A stretch of DNA of 36,169 nt from Gemmatimonadaceae bacterium (GTDB lineage: Bacteria; Gemmatimonadota; Gemmatimonadetes; Gemmatimonadales; Gemmatimonadaceae): positions 1 to 36,169 of the forward strand of contig JALOPS010000003.1 in the NCBI GenBank assembly GCA_025453745.1, written 5' to 3'. Each line of letters begins with the position of its first letter. The first letter of the stretch is position 1. Shown here one piece after another: positions 19,560 through 27,218 of the stretch. Both the position numbers and the translations under genes were made by a program. Under the pieces are notes generated by a model. The model made no database searches. It saw only the letters and a program-made list of their open reading frames with translations, and was not told the DNA's origin.

Positions 19560-20665
19560 TACGGAATCACCAGCAGTCCCGACTCGCCACCGAATTCATC
19601 GGTGACGCGCGGGAGTCCGTCCGGCGCCTTCCAGGCTCCACCATCGCGCCGGACGGCCAGGCGATGGGTACCACTCGGCAGGCGGAGTCGCAGCATGTAT
19701 CCGCGCCCGTCGCGCGTCATCGCGCGTGGCTCCCAATCGGCAAAACTTCCCGTCAGTTCGGCAGCGGTGCCGCCACGTACGCGCACCACGACCTCGGCGC
19801 CGCCGTCCACCGCCTGCCACGTCACGGCGCGTGCGCCACGCCCGCTGCGCTGTACGCGCAACAACAGCGACGTCACGCGTGCCTCGGGCGCACCACGCAA
19901 CGGGTCGGCGAGCGAGACCCCGTGGCTGGCTTCGGCGGAGAGCATCGAGGCGAGCGTGACGATCACGCGCGCATCGGCCGCCGTGCGCACCGCCGCACCG
20001 TCGGGCGCGATGGGCGGTACGCCGTCGCGACGCCGCGCACTCACGATCACGTCGACGCGCGGCAGTTGTGCCACGACACCGGCAGACCAGTCGTCGTAGC
20101 GGATCGGCCGTCCCGGTGCGATGCGCAAGCTCTGTGGCCCGAAGAGCACGGGCCCGTCGGTCGACCACGCGCGCTGCCAACCGCTCCAGAGCTGGACGCG
20201 CCCGAGCTGGGTCCACGCCACACCGCCCAGCGCATCCGAGAGGAACGAGCTGCGCAACCGTTCGGTGGTGGCGCGGTCGCCCTGCAGCCAGGCACCGGCG
20301 CGCGCGCCCCACTGCACATGCTGCCGCACGGTGGCGCTCTGCGTGAAGCCCAGCCCCTGCCGCTCGAACTCCACGCGTGTGCTGCTGAACGCGGTTTCGG
20401 TGCGCAGCCACGCGCTCGGCATCACGCTGGCCAGGCCAACGAACTGCCGTGCGCCCACGCTGTCGGCCAATGTGCCGGTCACGTCGCCGCCCAGGAGCCA
20501 CCACGTTCCGCCAAGCCGCGCGCGGAGGGAACCGATGGTGGCCGGTCGTGATGGGGACTCCACCTGTTGCACGCGTGCGCTGCCGAGCTCGATCGCAAGC
20601 GTCCCCTCCTGCGCGCCGAGCGACGCGCAGGAACCCACGACACACGCGAGCAGCCGGCGAATCAC
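19559..20665 (-). CDS. exported barrel-like protein with C-terminal glycogen-binding (CBM48/AMPK-beta-like) domain
   Basis: A 368-residue protein starting at GTG 20665. The signal peptide (MIRRLLACVVGSCASLGAQ) is followed by a 260-residue region of amphipathic beta strands (SLRARLGGTWWLLGGDVTG, VQLWSGWQRAW), suggesting an outer-membrane barrel. Residues about 290-368 match a CBM48/AMPK-beta glycogen-binding fold: ELTGSFADWEP carries the first binding Trp, PSGTHRLAVRRDGGAW the HxYxFxVDGxW block with the second Trp. The Lys of the AMPK-beta site is Ala here. The gene begins 3 nt after the stop of its neighbour and is last in the sigma-factor operon. A barrel carrying this domain is unusual; glycan binding is inference. 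Confidence 0.72.
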   Translation of the reverse strand: MIRRLLACVVGSCASLGAQEGTLAIELGSARVQQVESPSRPATIGSLRARLGGTWWLLGGDVTGTLADSVGARQFVGLASVMPSAWLRTETAFSSTRVEFERQGLGFTQSATVRQHVQWGARAGAWLQGDRATTERLRSSFLSDALGGVAWTQLGRVQLWSGWQRAWSTDGPVLFGPQSLRIAPGRPIRYDDWSAGVVAQLPRVDVIVSARRRDGVPPIAPDGAAVRTAADARVIVTLASMLSAEASHGVSLADPLRGAPEARVTSLLLRVQRSGRGARAVTWQAVDGGAEVVVRVRGGTAAELTGSFADWEPRAMTRDGRGYMLRLRLPSGTHRLAVRRDGGAWKAPDGLPRVTDEFGGESGLLVIP

Positions 20666-20668
20666 ACG

Positions 20669-21274
20669 CTACGGACGCGCCGGTATGGCCGTCGATCCTG
20701 CCGGCGCCGGCAGCAGCGATCCCATCAGACCGCGCACGCGCACATCGAGCGCGGCATGCGCGCCCTGGCCACGGCGCACATCGTTGCTGACGTCGTAGCC
20801 GAGTTGAATCAACTGCTGCGGCGTCGCACGGCGGTTGAGCAGGTTGATCACTTCACGCGTCGCGAGCTTGGGCTCCACGCCGCGCGTGACGAGTTCGGTG
20901 AGTACGCCGATGGGGAGCGCGATCGATCGCTCGGGCCACATGCGACGCAGCGCCGCCAGTGCATCGGGCGAGACGCCCGCCGCGAGCGCATCGGCACCGG
21001 CGACGAGTTCCGGTTCGGTCGCGCTGCCGAGTTTCGTTTTGACGAGCTCCATGCGCGCGGTGAGGGCCTTGAGCGCCATCGCGATGCGTGGAGCCGGCGC
21101 CTGCTTGAGCTGCCCTTCGAGCGTCTTGGCGATGAGCGGAGCGGTGGGCAGTCCCTTTTGCACGGCGGCGCGCAGCTCCGTCTGCGCCAGCGTGCGCAGT
21201 TGCGGATCGCGTACGCCCAGGAGCGGATCGGGCTGACCGGTGCCCATCGTCAGCGCCAGCAACAGCGTGATCAT
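20669..21274 (-). CDS. exported helical protein of unknown function
   Basis: I do not recognise a family. The 201 residues begin with a short hydrophobic segment (MITLLLALTMGTG), which is either a brief signal peptide or anchor. The rest is strongly helical and Ala/Leu/Arg-rich, with regular helix-turn units (TAPLIAKTLEGQLKQAP, ATREVINLLNRRATPQQ) that could be a small HEAT-like or helical-bundle domain. There are no Cys. The start overlaps the stop of the CBM48 membrane protein by 4 nt (ATGA) and the CBM48 barrel gene follows 3 nt later, so it is co-translated with both and probably acts in the same envelope process. Confidence 0.7.
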   Translation of the reverse strand: MITLLLALTMGTGQPDPLLGVRDPQLRTLAQTELRAAVQKGLPTAPLIAKTLEGQLKQAPAPRIAMALKALTARMELVKTKLGSATEPELVAGADALAAGVSPDALAALRRMWPERSIALPIGVLTELVTRGVEPKLATREVINLLNRRATPQQLIQLGYDVSNDVRRGQGAHAALDVRVRGLMGSLLPAPAGSTAIPARP

Positions 21275-21861
21275 GGCACGCGCACCATCAGCACCGAGCC
21301 ACCCTGCCCGAAGTCATCATCGCTCGCGCGCGGCGCGTGCGGATCGGTGAGCCACTGCGTGCCATCGACGACAAACGCGTACACGTGGCGGCCGGGCGCA
21401 AGCGCGACATCGCTCACCCAGCGCCCGTCGCCAGCGCGCTGCATGGGCGTAGCGGTGGCGTCCCACCCGTTGAAGTCACCGACCAGGTGCACGGTCGTGG
21501 CCGCTGCGGCGTCGAACGCAAAGCGCACGGGTACCGTGGCGGGCAGCACGCCGTCGCCCGATGCCACTGGCGCGACCGGTGATGCGGGCGCCACGCGCGT
21601 CGGCTGCACCGAGTCTGTTCCACTCGTCGCGACGGCGGGCACCATCGGCGTCGCCGCCTCGCGACGCCAGACCATGATCGTCGCAGCCAGCGTCGCCATC
21701 GCGAACGCGGGCACCGTCCAGCGCTGCCACCACGGGCGACGCACCGGCGTGGCCGTCGCCGCGAGAATGCGTGCGACGAGCGCGGGGTTGCGATCGGGCA
21801 GTTGCCGCGCCGTCTCCACGAGCGGGCGCAACACGGGGTCGTGCATCACTTCGTCACGCAT
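21271..21861 (-). CDS. membrane protein with CBM48-like domain, in anti-sigma position
   Basis: 196 residues. Residues 1-48 are cytoplasmic and charged, without the HxxxCxxC zinc motif of classical anti-sigma domains. One transmembrane helix follows (about 49-66, VPAFAMATLAATIMV). The outer part (about 108-196) is a CBM48/AMPK-beta-like domain: VHLVGDFNGWDATATP has the first binding Trp, PGRHVYAFVVDGTQWLTDP the second; Lys of the AMPK site is Ala. The gene overlaps the sigma gene by 8 nt (ATGCGTGA), with GGAGGT at 21868-21873 as ribosome binding site. The position argues for a sigma regulator that senses a periplasmic glycan or partner protein; the anti-sigma role is inference. Confidence 0.78.
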   Translation of the reverse strand: MRDEVMHDPVLRPLVETARQLPDRNPALVARILAATATPVRRPWWQRWTVPAFAMATLAATIMVWRREAATPMVPAVATSGTDSVQPTRVAPASPVAPVASGDGVLPATVPVRFAFDAAAATTVHLVGDFNGWDATATPMQRAGDGRWVSDVALAPGRHVYAFVVDGTQWLTDPHAPRASDDDFGQGGSVLMVRVP

Positions 21862-22381
21862 GCGTGACCTCCACCAAACGGGCGCGCAGGGTATCCATGG
21901 CGCGTTTCACGCGCATGCGGAGCGCCGAGAGGCCGGCGCCCGTGACCTGCGCAATCTCTTCGTACGACAGTCCTTCCACGTGATAGAGCAGAAAGGCCTC
22001 GCGCTGCTCTGCCGGCAGTCGGGCGAGCACGCGATGCACATCGTCGAGCTGGTACGGATCGGGCGCGGCCGCTTCCGCGGCCAGCTCCGGTTCGAGCGTC
22101 TCGGTCATGTCGCGTCGCCGCTTCTCGAGTGCGGTGCGACAGCGGTTGCCGAGGATCTTGAAGAACCACGGGTCGAATGGTGAGCCCACCCGAAAGCGCG
22201 GCAGCGCTTTCCACACGCGAATGAAGGTGTCCTGCACGGCATCGTCCGCGTCTGGCGAGTCGCCGAGCATGCGATGCGCAAAGCGCAGCGCGCGCGGGTG
22301 CAGACGTTCGACCAGTTCGGCGAACGCCTGACGGTCGCCGTCGACAGCACGGGCGATCAGGCCGGGGTCCAGGGCATCCAC
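21854..22381 (-). CDS. ECF-type RNA polymerase sigma factor
   Basis: 175 residues with sigma-70 regions 2 and 4 only. Region 2 is at about 10-80: FAELVERLHPRALRFAHRML, then DADDAVQDTFIRVWKAL, the conserved 2.2-2.4 segment, and FDPWFFKILGNRCRTAL. Region 4 is at about 115-170: LPAEQREAFLLYHVEGLSYEEIAQ with its helix-turn-helix and SALRMRVKRAM. It starts at GTG 22381, three nt after the stop of a lipoprotein gene. It directs transcription of a specific regulon, probably including its own operon. Group assignment within ECF sigma factors cannot be made by eye. Confidence 0.95.
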   Translation of the reverse strand: MDALDPGLIARAVDGDRQAFAELVERLHPRALRFAHRMLGDSPDADDAVQDTFIRVWKALPRFRVGSPFDPWFFKILGNRCRTALEKRRRDMTETLEPELAAEAAAPDPYQLDDVHRVLARLPAEQREAFLLYHVEGLSYEEIAQVTGAGLSALRMRVKRAMDTLRARLVEVTHA

Positions 22382-22384
22382 GCG

Positions 22385-22804
22385 TTAGAGGGTCGCGCGC
22401 GCGGTTTCTCCGGGAAGGCTGGGAATCAACTGACCATCGCGCCCCGGAATCATGCGCCAGAACGGGACGATGACTTCACGAGCCTGCGGGTGCCACCCCA
22501 CCACATTCGTGAGGGGTACGCGCGCCTCCTCGCCCTGCCGGAGCGTGGGGCACGACTCGATGGTGCACACCGGAAAGAGCGCGCGCGTGATCGTCTCCGC
22601 TTCGAAGAGGCGATAGGACACGACCTGTGCGGTCGTGTTGCGCAGGATGAGCGTGCCGCTGACGAGTCGCGCGTCGAGCGTGCCGGCCGCGAGTCCGCCT
22701 GGCGCCTGGGTGGGCGCCGGATCAGGGTCCGTCGTCGCGCGCGAGTCGCCACAGGCGGTCGCGAGCGTCAGCACGGCAAGGAGGGCAGGAAGGAGTCGCG
22801 TCAT
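22385..22804 (-). CDS. small lipoprotein, paralogue of the one at 22904-23317
   Basis: A 139-residue lipoprotein with a signal peptide and lipobox LATAC (Cys18). The mature domain is a small beta-sandwich-like fold (TLILRNTTAQVVSYRLFEA) resembling an envelope beta domain, with a Cys pair in CTIESC. About half its positions can be aligned with the next upstream protein, including the motif ...RN..a......R..E..t..r..C....C.....GE.r....t..vGW...ar. I know no named family. The stop is 3 nt from the sigma gene start, so it is co-transcribed with the CBM48 operon. Confidence 0.75.
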   Translation of the reverse strand: MTRLLPALLAVLTLATACGDSRATTDPDPAPTQAPGGLAAGTLDARLVSGTLILRNTTAQVVSYRLFEAETITRALFPVCTIESCPTLRQGEEARVPLTNVVGWHPQAREVIVPFWRMIPGRDGQLIPSLPGETARATL

Positions 22805-22903
22805 GTTGGGGGCACCACGGCATCGTGGGGGTTTGAGAGCCGTACCCCGCAGCGCGGAGCGGCGTCACAGGTTTTGGGCGCTGTTCGGTCGTGCGTCCGA
22901 TTG

Positions 22904-23317
22904 CTACGCGCCGGGGCGGATCATCACGGTCTCGAGCTGGTCGGCGACCAAGGTGCCGTCGGGGCCGGGCTTCATCGTCCAGACGTGCACCACCACGTCG
23001 CGCGCGTTGGCCGACCAGCCGATGGCGTCGGTCGCGGGGAATGCGCGTCGTTCGCCTGGGGGCACCGTCGCGCAGGTCGCAACCGTGCATGGCGCAAGGC
23101 GCACGCGCGTGGAGGCCTCGAACTCGACGAGGCGGATCGCGATGGTGTGCGGGGCGGTGTTGCGCACGGTGATGGCGCCGCGGGCGACGCTGATCTGCAC
23201 GCGACCGTCGCTGGTCTGCACGTCGGTCGTGCGGGGTGGCGTGCTGTCGATCGCGGTGGCGTGAGTGCACGCCGCGGCGAGCGCGAGCATGAGGAGCAGC
23301 GACAGGTGTCTTCTCAT
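22904..23317 (-). CDS. small lipoprotein, tandem paralogue
   Basis: A 137-residue lipoprotein with signal peptide and lipobox LAAAC (Cys17). The mature domain has the same layout as the following lipoprotein: GAITVRNTAPHTIAIRLVEF, the Cys pair in CTVATC, GERRAFPATDAIGWSANARD and a similar length tail. It thus arose by tandem duplication, with considerable divergence. No named family is recognised. A GGAAC-N15-CGT element lies upstream of the start, so it may be the first gene of the sigma operon; a 99-nt gap separates it from the next lipoprotein. Confidence 0.72.
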   Translation of the reverse strand: MRRHLSLLLMLALAAACTHATAIDSTPPRTTDVQTSDGRVQISVARGAITVRNTAPHTIAIRLVEFEASTRVRLAPCTVATCATVPPGERRAFPATDAIGWSANARDVVVHVWTMKPGPDGTLVADQLETVMIRPGA

Positions 23318-23362
23318 GCTCGCACTACCCGTTCGTGCGCGGCGCGCGTCACCGCATGGTGC

Positions 23363-23387
23363 TCACGATACGCAGCGAATGCGTTCC
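23363..23387 (-). promoter_or_regulatory. candidate ECF-sigma promoter
   Basis: On the minus strand GGAAC, 15 nt, then CGTGA sits 46 nt upstream of the first lipoprotein start. GGAAC and CGT with 15-17 nt spacing is the common ECF promoter pattern. Its position ahead of the sigma operon suggests autoregulation; not tested. Confidence 0.4.
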
Positions 23388-23433
23388 GACTGCACGCGCG
23401 TCGCAGCGTGCGACACGCGTCGATGTCGGCTGC

Positions 23434-24645
23434 TCACCCCGCGGTGAGCGCCGCCTCCAACCGCGCGAGCCCGCGCGAGAGCACCTCACGATCCGCCACC
23501 AACGGCGGAATCACGCGGATCGTGTGCTCCCCGGCCCCCACGAGCAGCAAGCCACCACTGAACGCGCGCCCCACCACCGCGGCCGCGGGCTCGTGCGTAT
23601 CGATCCCCCACATGAAGCCGGTGCCACGCACTTCGCGCAGGGCACCGGTGCGCGCGCCGATTGCGCGCAGCTCGTCGCCCAACCAGGCACCCACCTCGCG
23701 CACGTGCGCGAGCATCGCCGGGTCGCTCAACCGACCGAGCACATACTGCGCCGCGCTCGCCACCAGCGGGCCACCACCGTACGTCGTGCCATGATCGCCC
23801 GGCGCGATGGTCGCGGCGATCGGTGCCGACACAAGAATCGCGCCCATCGGCAGTCCGCCCGCCAGCGGCTTGGCCAGTGTCACCATGTCGGGGACAACGC
23901 CCGCCCATTCGTACGCAAAGAAGTGCCCCGTACGCCCGAGCCCGCACTGGATCTCATCGAAAATGAGTGCCACGCGCCGCTCGGTGCACAGCGCACGCAA
24001 CCCTTCGAGGAATTCGCGCGGCATCGGTCGCACACCACCTTCGCCCTGAATGGGCTCGACGATCACCGCGGCCACGCGATCGGGGTCCATCGTTGCGGCG
24101 AGATCGTCGAGATCACGCTCCGCGATCGAGATGCCGCCGGCGAGCGGGAGGAACGGCGTGCGATACTGCGCGCGATCGGTGGCGGCGAGCGTCATGCCGA
24201 GGCGCCCGTGAAACGCACCACGCACCGAAATGATCTCGCACTTCTCCACCGGTCCGAACGAGCGCGCCCACTTTCGCGCGAACTTGAACGCGCCTTCGTT
24301 GGCCTCCGCGCCACTATTGGAGAAGAACACGTTCGACGCGAACGAGCGTTCGACGAGCCAGTTCGCGAGCGCTTCACCCGGCGCGTTGCGATAGAGGTTC
24401 GAGAGATGAATGAGCCCCGAGGCGAGTGATTGCGTGATCGTCGCCGCGAGCCCCGGGTCGGCGTAGCCGAGCGCGTTGGTGGCGATGCCGGCGCAGAAGT
24501 CGATGTAGACCTTGCCGGCATCATCGACCAGTTCGCAGCCACAGCCGGAGACGAAGAGCGCCGGCGCGCGCTTGTACGTGCCAAGCAGCCCGGTTGCGGG
24601 CGCGGTGGGCGTGGCGGCGGTCTCGGGAGCAAGCGTGCTGGCCAT
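23434..24645 (-). CDS. argD: acetylornithine aminotransferase
   Basis: A 403-residue class III PLP-dependent aminotransferase. SNSGAEANEGAFKFARKW (109-126) is the phosphate-binding block, IFDEIQCGLGRTG (228-240) contains the cofactor Asp230, and LAKPLAGGLPMGA carries the PLP Lys259. It transfers an amino group from glutamate to N-acetylglutamate semialdehyde, making N-acetylornithine. Place after argC and argB supports ArgD rather than another class III enzyme (e.g. GABA aminotransferase); it may also serve in lysine synthesis, as some ArgD do. ATG at 24645 was chosen over an earlier one at 24681 because it precedes a normal-length N-terminus. It is 69 nt downstream of argB. Confidence 0.93.
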   Translation of the reverse strand: MASTLAPETAATPTAPATGLLGTYKRAPALFVSGCGCELVDDAGKVYIDFCAGIATNALGYADPGLAATITQSLASGLIHLSNLYRNAPGEALANWLVERSFASNVFFSNSGAEANEGAFKFARKWARSFGPVEKCEIISVRGAFHGRLGMTLAATDRAQYRTPFLPLAGGISIAERDLDDLAATMDPDRVAAVIVEPIQGEGGVRPMPREFLEGLRALCTERRVALIFDEIQCGLGRTGHFFAYEWAGVVPDMVTLAKPLAGGLPMGAILVSAPIAATIAPGDHGTTYGGGPLVASAAQYVLGRLSDPAMLAHVREVGAWLGDELRAIGARTGALREVRGTGFMWGIDTHEPAAAVVGRAFSGGLLLVGAGEHTIRVIPPLVADREVLSRGLARLEAALTAG

Positions 24646-24714
24646 CGAACGATCCGGAGGAATGGGGACGACGCATCGCAAATGCGACGCGCTGCTGCAG
24701 AGTGCGCCGCGCGC

Positions 24715-25488
24715 TCAGCGCGCGACGGAGAGCGACGGGACGATTGCGGTGCCTCGGCGATGCACGAGCGCATCGCGATCGCCGATACGGACGACACTCA
24801 CGCCCCCGTCGATTGCCACACCGGCCGCCTCGAGTTTGGCGGCCATGCCACCGACGGCGATGCCGCGATCGATGTAGGACTGGCATTCGTCGCGTGCGAT
24901 CGTCGCAATCGGTGCCTTGTCCGCATCGAGCACGGCCGGTACGTCTGCGAGAAAGAAGAGCTCGTCCGCATGCATCGCCACGGCGATCGCGGCGGCTGCA
25001 TCATCGCCATTGACGTTGAGCGCGTCGGGGTCCGACGTATCGGTCGAGACACCCACAGGCGACAACACCGGGCACCAGCCGCCGTCGAGTAGCGTGCGCA
25101 GCAGGCGCGCATCTATGTCCGCCGGCGCACCCACGCGACCGAACTGCGCCGGATCCACGGGCGCCGCACGCAACATCGCCCCGTCTTCACCCGAGAGCCC
25201 CACCGCATTCACTCCCGCCACACGCAGCGCGCCAACGAGCGTCTTGTTGACGCTGCCGGAGAGCACCATGCGAATGAGCTCGATGTCCTTGGCGTGCGTG
25301 ACACGCCGCCCACCCACGAACACCGGCTCATCGCCGCGCAGGCGCTGCCACGTGCTCACCTGATCGCCGCCGCCATGCACGATCACGAGCTGGCCGCCGG
25401 TCGCCTGCCACACACTGGCCAGCGCCGCGGGCAGTGCCGGATCCGCCTGCGCCCGTCCACCGAGCTTCACCACCACCACGCCGCTCAC
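24715..25488 (-). CDS. argB: acetylglutamate kinase
   Basis: A 257-residue amino-acid kinase. KLGGRA (8-13) and VHGGGDQV match the phosphate-binding and substrate glycines, FVGGRRVTHAKD the conserved GxRxT block, VNKTLVGAL the next, and LNVNGDDAAAAIAVA the nucleotide-binding region. It phosphorylates N-acetylglutamate at the gamma-carboxyl, the second step of arginine synthesis. The related [LysW]-aminoadipate kinase is possible in principle, but ArgC, ArgD, ArgR and ArgH in the same locus favour ArgB. The start (GTG) overlaps the argC stop by 4 nt. The enzyme lacks a long N-terminal extension seen in arginine-inhibited forms, so allosteric control may be absent. Confidence 0.93.
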   Translation of the reverse strand: MSGVVVVKLGGRAQADPALPAALASVWQATGGQLVIVHGGGDQVSTWQRLRGDEPVFVGGRRVTHAKDIELIRMVLSGSVNKTLVGALRVAGVNAVGLSGEDGAMLRAAPVDPAQFGRVGAPADIDARLLRTLLDGGWCPVLSPVGVSTDTSDPDALNVNGDDAAAAIAVAMHADELFFLADVPAVLDADKAPIATIARDECQSYIDRGIAVGGMAAKLEAAGVAIDGGVSVVRIGDRDALVHRRGTAIVPSLSVAR

Positions 25489-26594
25489 CGCGGCAGCCCG
25501 TCCGTCTCGGCCAAGCCGAGCATGAGGTTGGCGTTCTGCACCGCCTGCCCCGCGGCGCCCTTCACGAGATTGTCGAGCGCGGTGAAGAGCTGCAGCGTCG
25601 GCTGACGCACACCCTTCGGCGTCATCGCCGAGACGCGCACGACGTTGCGACGCTGTACGTCGCGCAGCGTGGGCGCCGTCGCGGCGACCTCGACGAACGG
25701 CTCGCCCTCGTACATCGCATGAAACGGCGCGAGCGGATCGGTGAGCGGCTCCACCAACGGGACAGTCATCGTCGCAAGAATGCCACGCGCGACCGGCAAC
25801 AGATGCGGTGTGAACAGCACGTCGAAATCCGCGTGCGGCGTGCGCTCCACCGTGGCTGTGCCAATGCGCCCGGCGATCACCGCGTCGCCCGTGCTCGTCA
25901 CATGCGCACGCGCCGCGGCGTGCGCGACCGCATCGAGTGTCGCACGCACCTCGAAGAGATGGCGATGCGTGTTGCCCGTGGCATACGCCGAGTAGTTCTC
26001 CGTGACTTCGCCGTGGAGGAGGTCGATGCGCGGCGTGAGTCCCGCACCGGTGACGCCGCTCGCCGCAGCAACCGTGACGGCGGCGCCAGTCGCGATCAGC
26101 CCCTGCGCGGCGAGCGGTGCCAAGCCGGCGAGGATCGCCGTGGCGTAGCAGCCGGGATTGGCCACCACGTTGGCGCCACGAATCGCGTCGCGATGGAACT
26201 CGGGGAGACCAAAGGGCGCCGCCGCGAGTTCAGGCGTGAGCAGCTCCTCGTGTGCGGCTTCGCCCGTCGCCGCGAGCCGCGCGGCACGGCCGGCGCGCAA
26301 GTCGTGCGAGAGATCCACCACCTTGGCCCCCGCCCCGCGCGCGCGTGCGACCCACGCGAGCGATGCGCCGTGCGGCAGCGCACAGAAGACGAGCGCGACG
26401 TCACCGAGCGGTGCGTCATCGGTGGCGAGGAAGGTGATCGAGCGACCACCGGGCAGCCGCAGCGACTCCCCGCGTTGCTGATTGGCGGTGGCGAAGGCCA
26501 GCGAGAGCCCGGGATGGTCGGCAATGAGGGCGCAGAGCTCGCGCCCCGCGTACCCCGAGGCGCCGAGCACGCCGACTGGAATTTTATGCACCAT
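25485..26594 (-). CDS. argC: N-acetyl-gamma-glutamyl-phosphate reductase
   Basis: A 369-residue NADPH-dependent dehydrogenase. GVLGASGYAGRE (8-19) is the Rossmann loop, FCALPHGASLA and VVDLSHDLR follow, and NPGCYATA contains catalytic Cys149. Late conserved blocks include ASGVTGAGLTPRIDLLHGEVTEN and NTHRHLFEV with the catalytic His. It reduces N-acetylglutamyl phosphate to the semialdehyde. It is the first gene of argC-argB-argD. The ATG at 26594 overlaps an ARG-box-like site shared with the divergent argR, so repression by arginine-bound ArgR is likely. Confidence 0.95.
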   Translation of the reverse strand: MVHKIPVGVLGASGYAGRELCALIADHPGLSLAFATANQQRGESLRLPGGRSITFLATDDAPLGDVALVFCALPHGASLAWVARARGAGAKVVDLSHDLRAGRAARLAATGEAAHEELLTPELAAAPFGLPEFHRDAIRGANVVANPGCYATAILAGLAPLAAQGLIATGAAVTVAAASGVTGAGLTPRIDLLHGEVTENYSAYATGNTHRHLFEVRATLDAVAHAAARAHVTSTGDAVIAGRIGTATVERTPHADFDVLFTPHLLPVARGILATMTVPLVEPLTDPLAPFHAMYEGEPFVEVAATAPTLRDVQRRNVVRVSAMTPKGVRQPTLQLFTALDNLVKGAAGQAVQNANLMLGLAETDGLPR

Positions 26595-26609
26595 GAATGC
26601 ATATTGATG
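26592..26609. promoter_or_regulatory. ARG-box-like operator for ArgR
   Basis: TGAAT-GCAT-ATTGA at 26594-26607 differs by one base from the TGAAT-N4-ATTCA core of ArgR sites. It lies in the only AT-rich patch between argC and argR and overlaps the argC start codon. Three ATGCA copies (26586, 26598, 26607) also occur here. Confidence 0.6.
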
Positions 26610-26665
26610 CAGTGCCCCCCTGTCAATGCCGACGAGGGGCTCGTGACGCCCTCCCGACCGTCCGC

Positions 26666-27199
26666 ATGTCGCCCGCCAAGACCCGACGACACCAGGCCAT
26701 CCGCACCCTCGTGCAGCAGCACCAGGTCGCCAGCCAGGAAGAGCTGCGCGCCCTGCTCGCCGAGCGGGGCTTCGACGTCACGCAGTCCACGCTCTCGCGC
26801 GATATCTCGGAGCTCGGCCTCGCCCGTGTGGCCGGAGAGACGGGCGCCGTCTGGGCGCTGCTCGAGCCGACACCGCGCGCGACCGCCGTGCCCGGCGAGC
26901 CCACACTCTCCGCGCTGCTCCCGCAGCTCTTCGCGAGCGTCGAGGGGACGGGCGTGCTCTCCGTCATTCGCACACTGCGCGGCAGCGCGCAGCCGATCGC
27001 CGAAGCGCTCGACACCGAACGGTGGCCCGAGATCCTCGGTACCATCGCCGGCGATGACACCGTGCTCGTGATCTGTCGCACCGACGCGGCCCGGCTTCGC
27101 ATCGAACGGCAACTCCGCGAGCTTGCGCGCGGGGCGGTGCGTCGCGCCACGCCACGCCCGCTCGCTCCGTCCACCGCCCGCTCCCGCCGCGTCGGCTGA
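26666..27199 (+). CDS. argR: arginine repressor
   Basis: A 177-residue ArgR/AhrC-family regulator. The N-terminal winged helix (about 5-70) reads KTRRHQAIRTLVQQHQVASQ, then LLAERGFDVTQSTLSRDISELGL, the recognition helix with its typical TQSTLSRDI motif. The C-terminal half (about 90-155) has the arginine-binding hexamerisation fold, with GTGVLSVIRTLRGSAQPIAEALD and IAGDDTVLVICR, where GDD binds arginine. It should repress the divergent argCBD genes and perhaps argRH when arginine is plentiful. The ATG at 26666 was chosen over 26597 because the earlier frame runs across the operator and adds a non-homologous segment. argH follows 19 nt later. Confidence 0.95.
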   Translation: MSPAKTRRHQAIRTLVQQHQVASQEELRALLAERGFDVTQSTLSRDISELGLARVAGETGAVWALLEPTPRATAVPGEPTLSALLPQLFASVEGTGVLSVIRTLRGSAQPIAEALDTERWPEILGTIAGDDTVLVICRTDAARLRIERQLRELARGAVRRATPRPLAPSTARSRRVG

Positions 27200-27218
27200 C
27201 GCGCTTCCGCCCCCGCCC

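Noticed and set aside
21718-21861. Classical zinc anti-sigma domain in the CBM48 membrane protein
   Set aside because: The cytoplasmic part has no Cys and no HxxxCxxC motif, so only position suggests anti-sigma function.
24715-25488. LysZ ([LysW]-aminoadipate kinase) instead of ArgB
   Set aside because: No lysW or other AAA-pathway lysine genes are nearby, while argC, argD, argR and argH are.
25434-27071. 545-codon plus-strand frame across argC and argR
   Set aside because: It overlaps argC antisense and argR in another frame; product is Arg-rich and has no domain.
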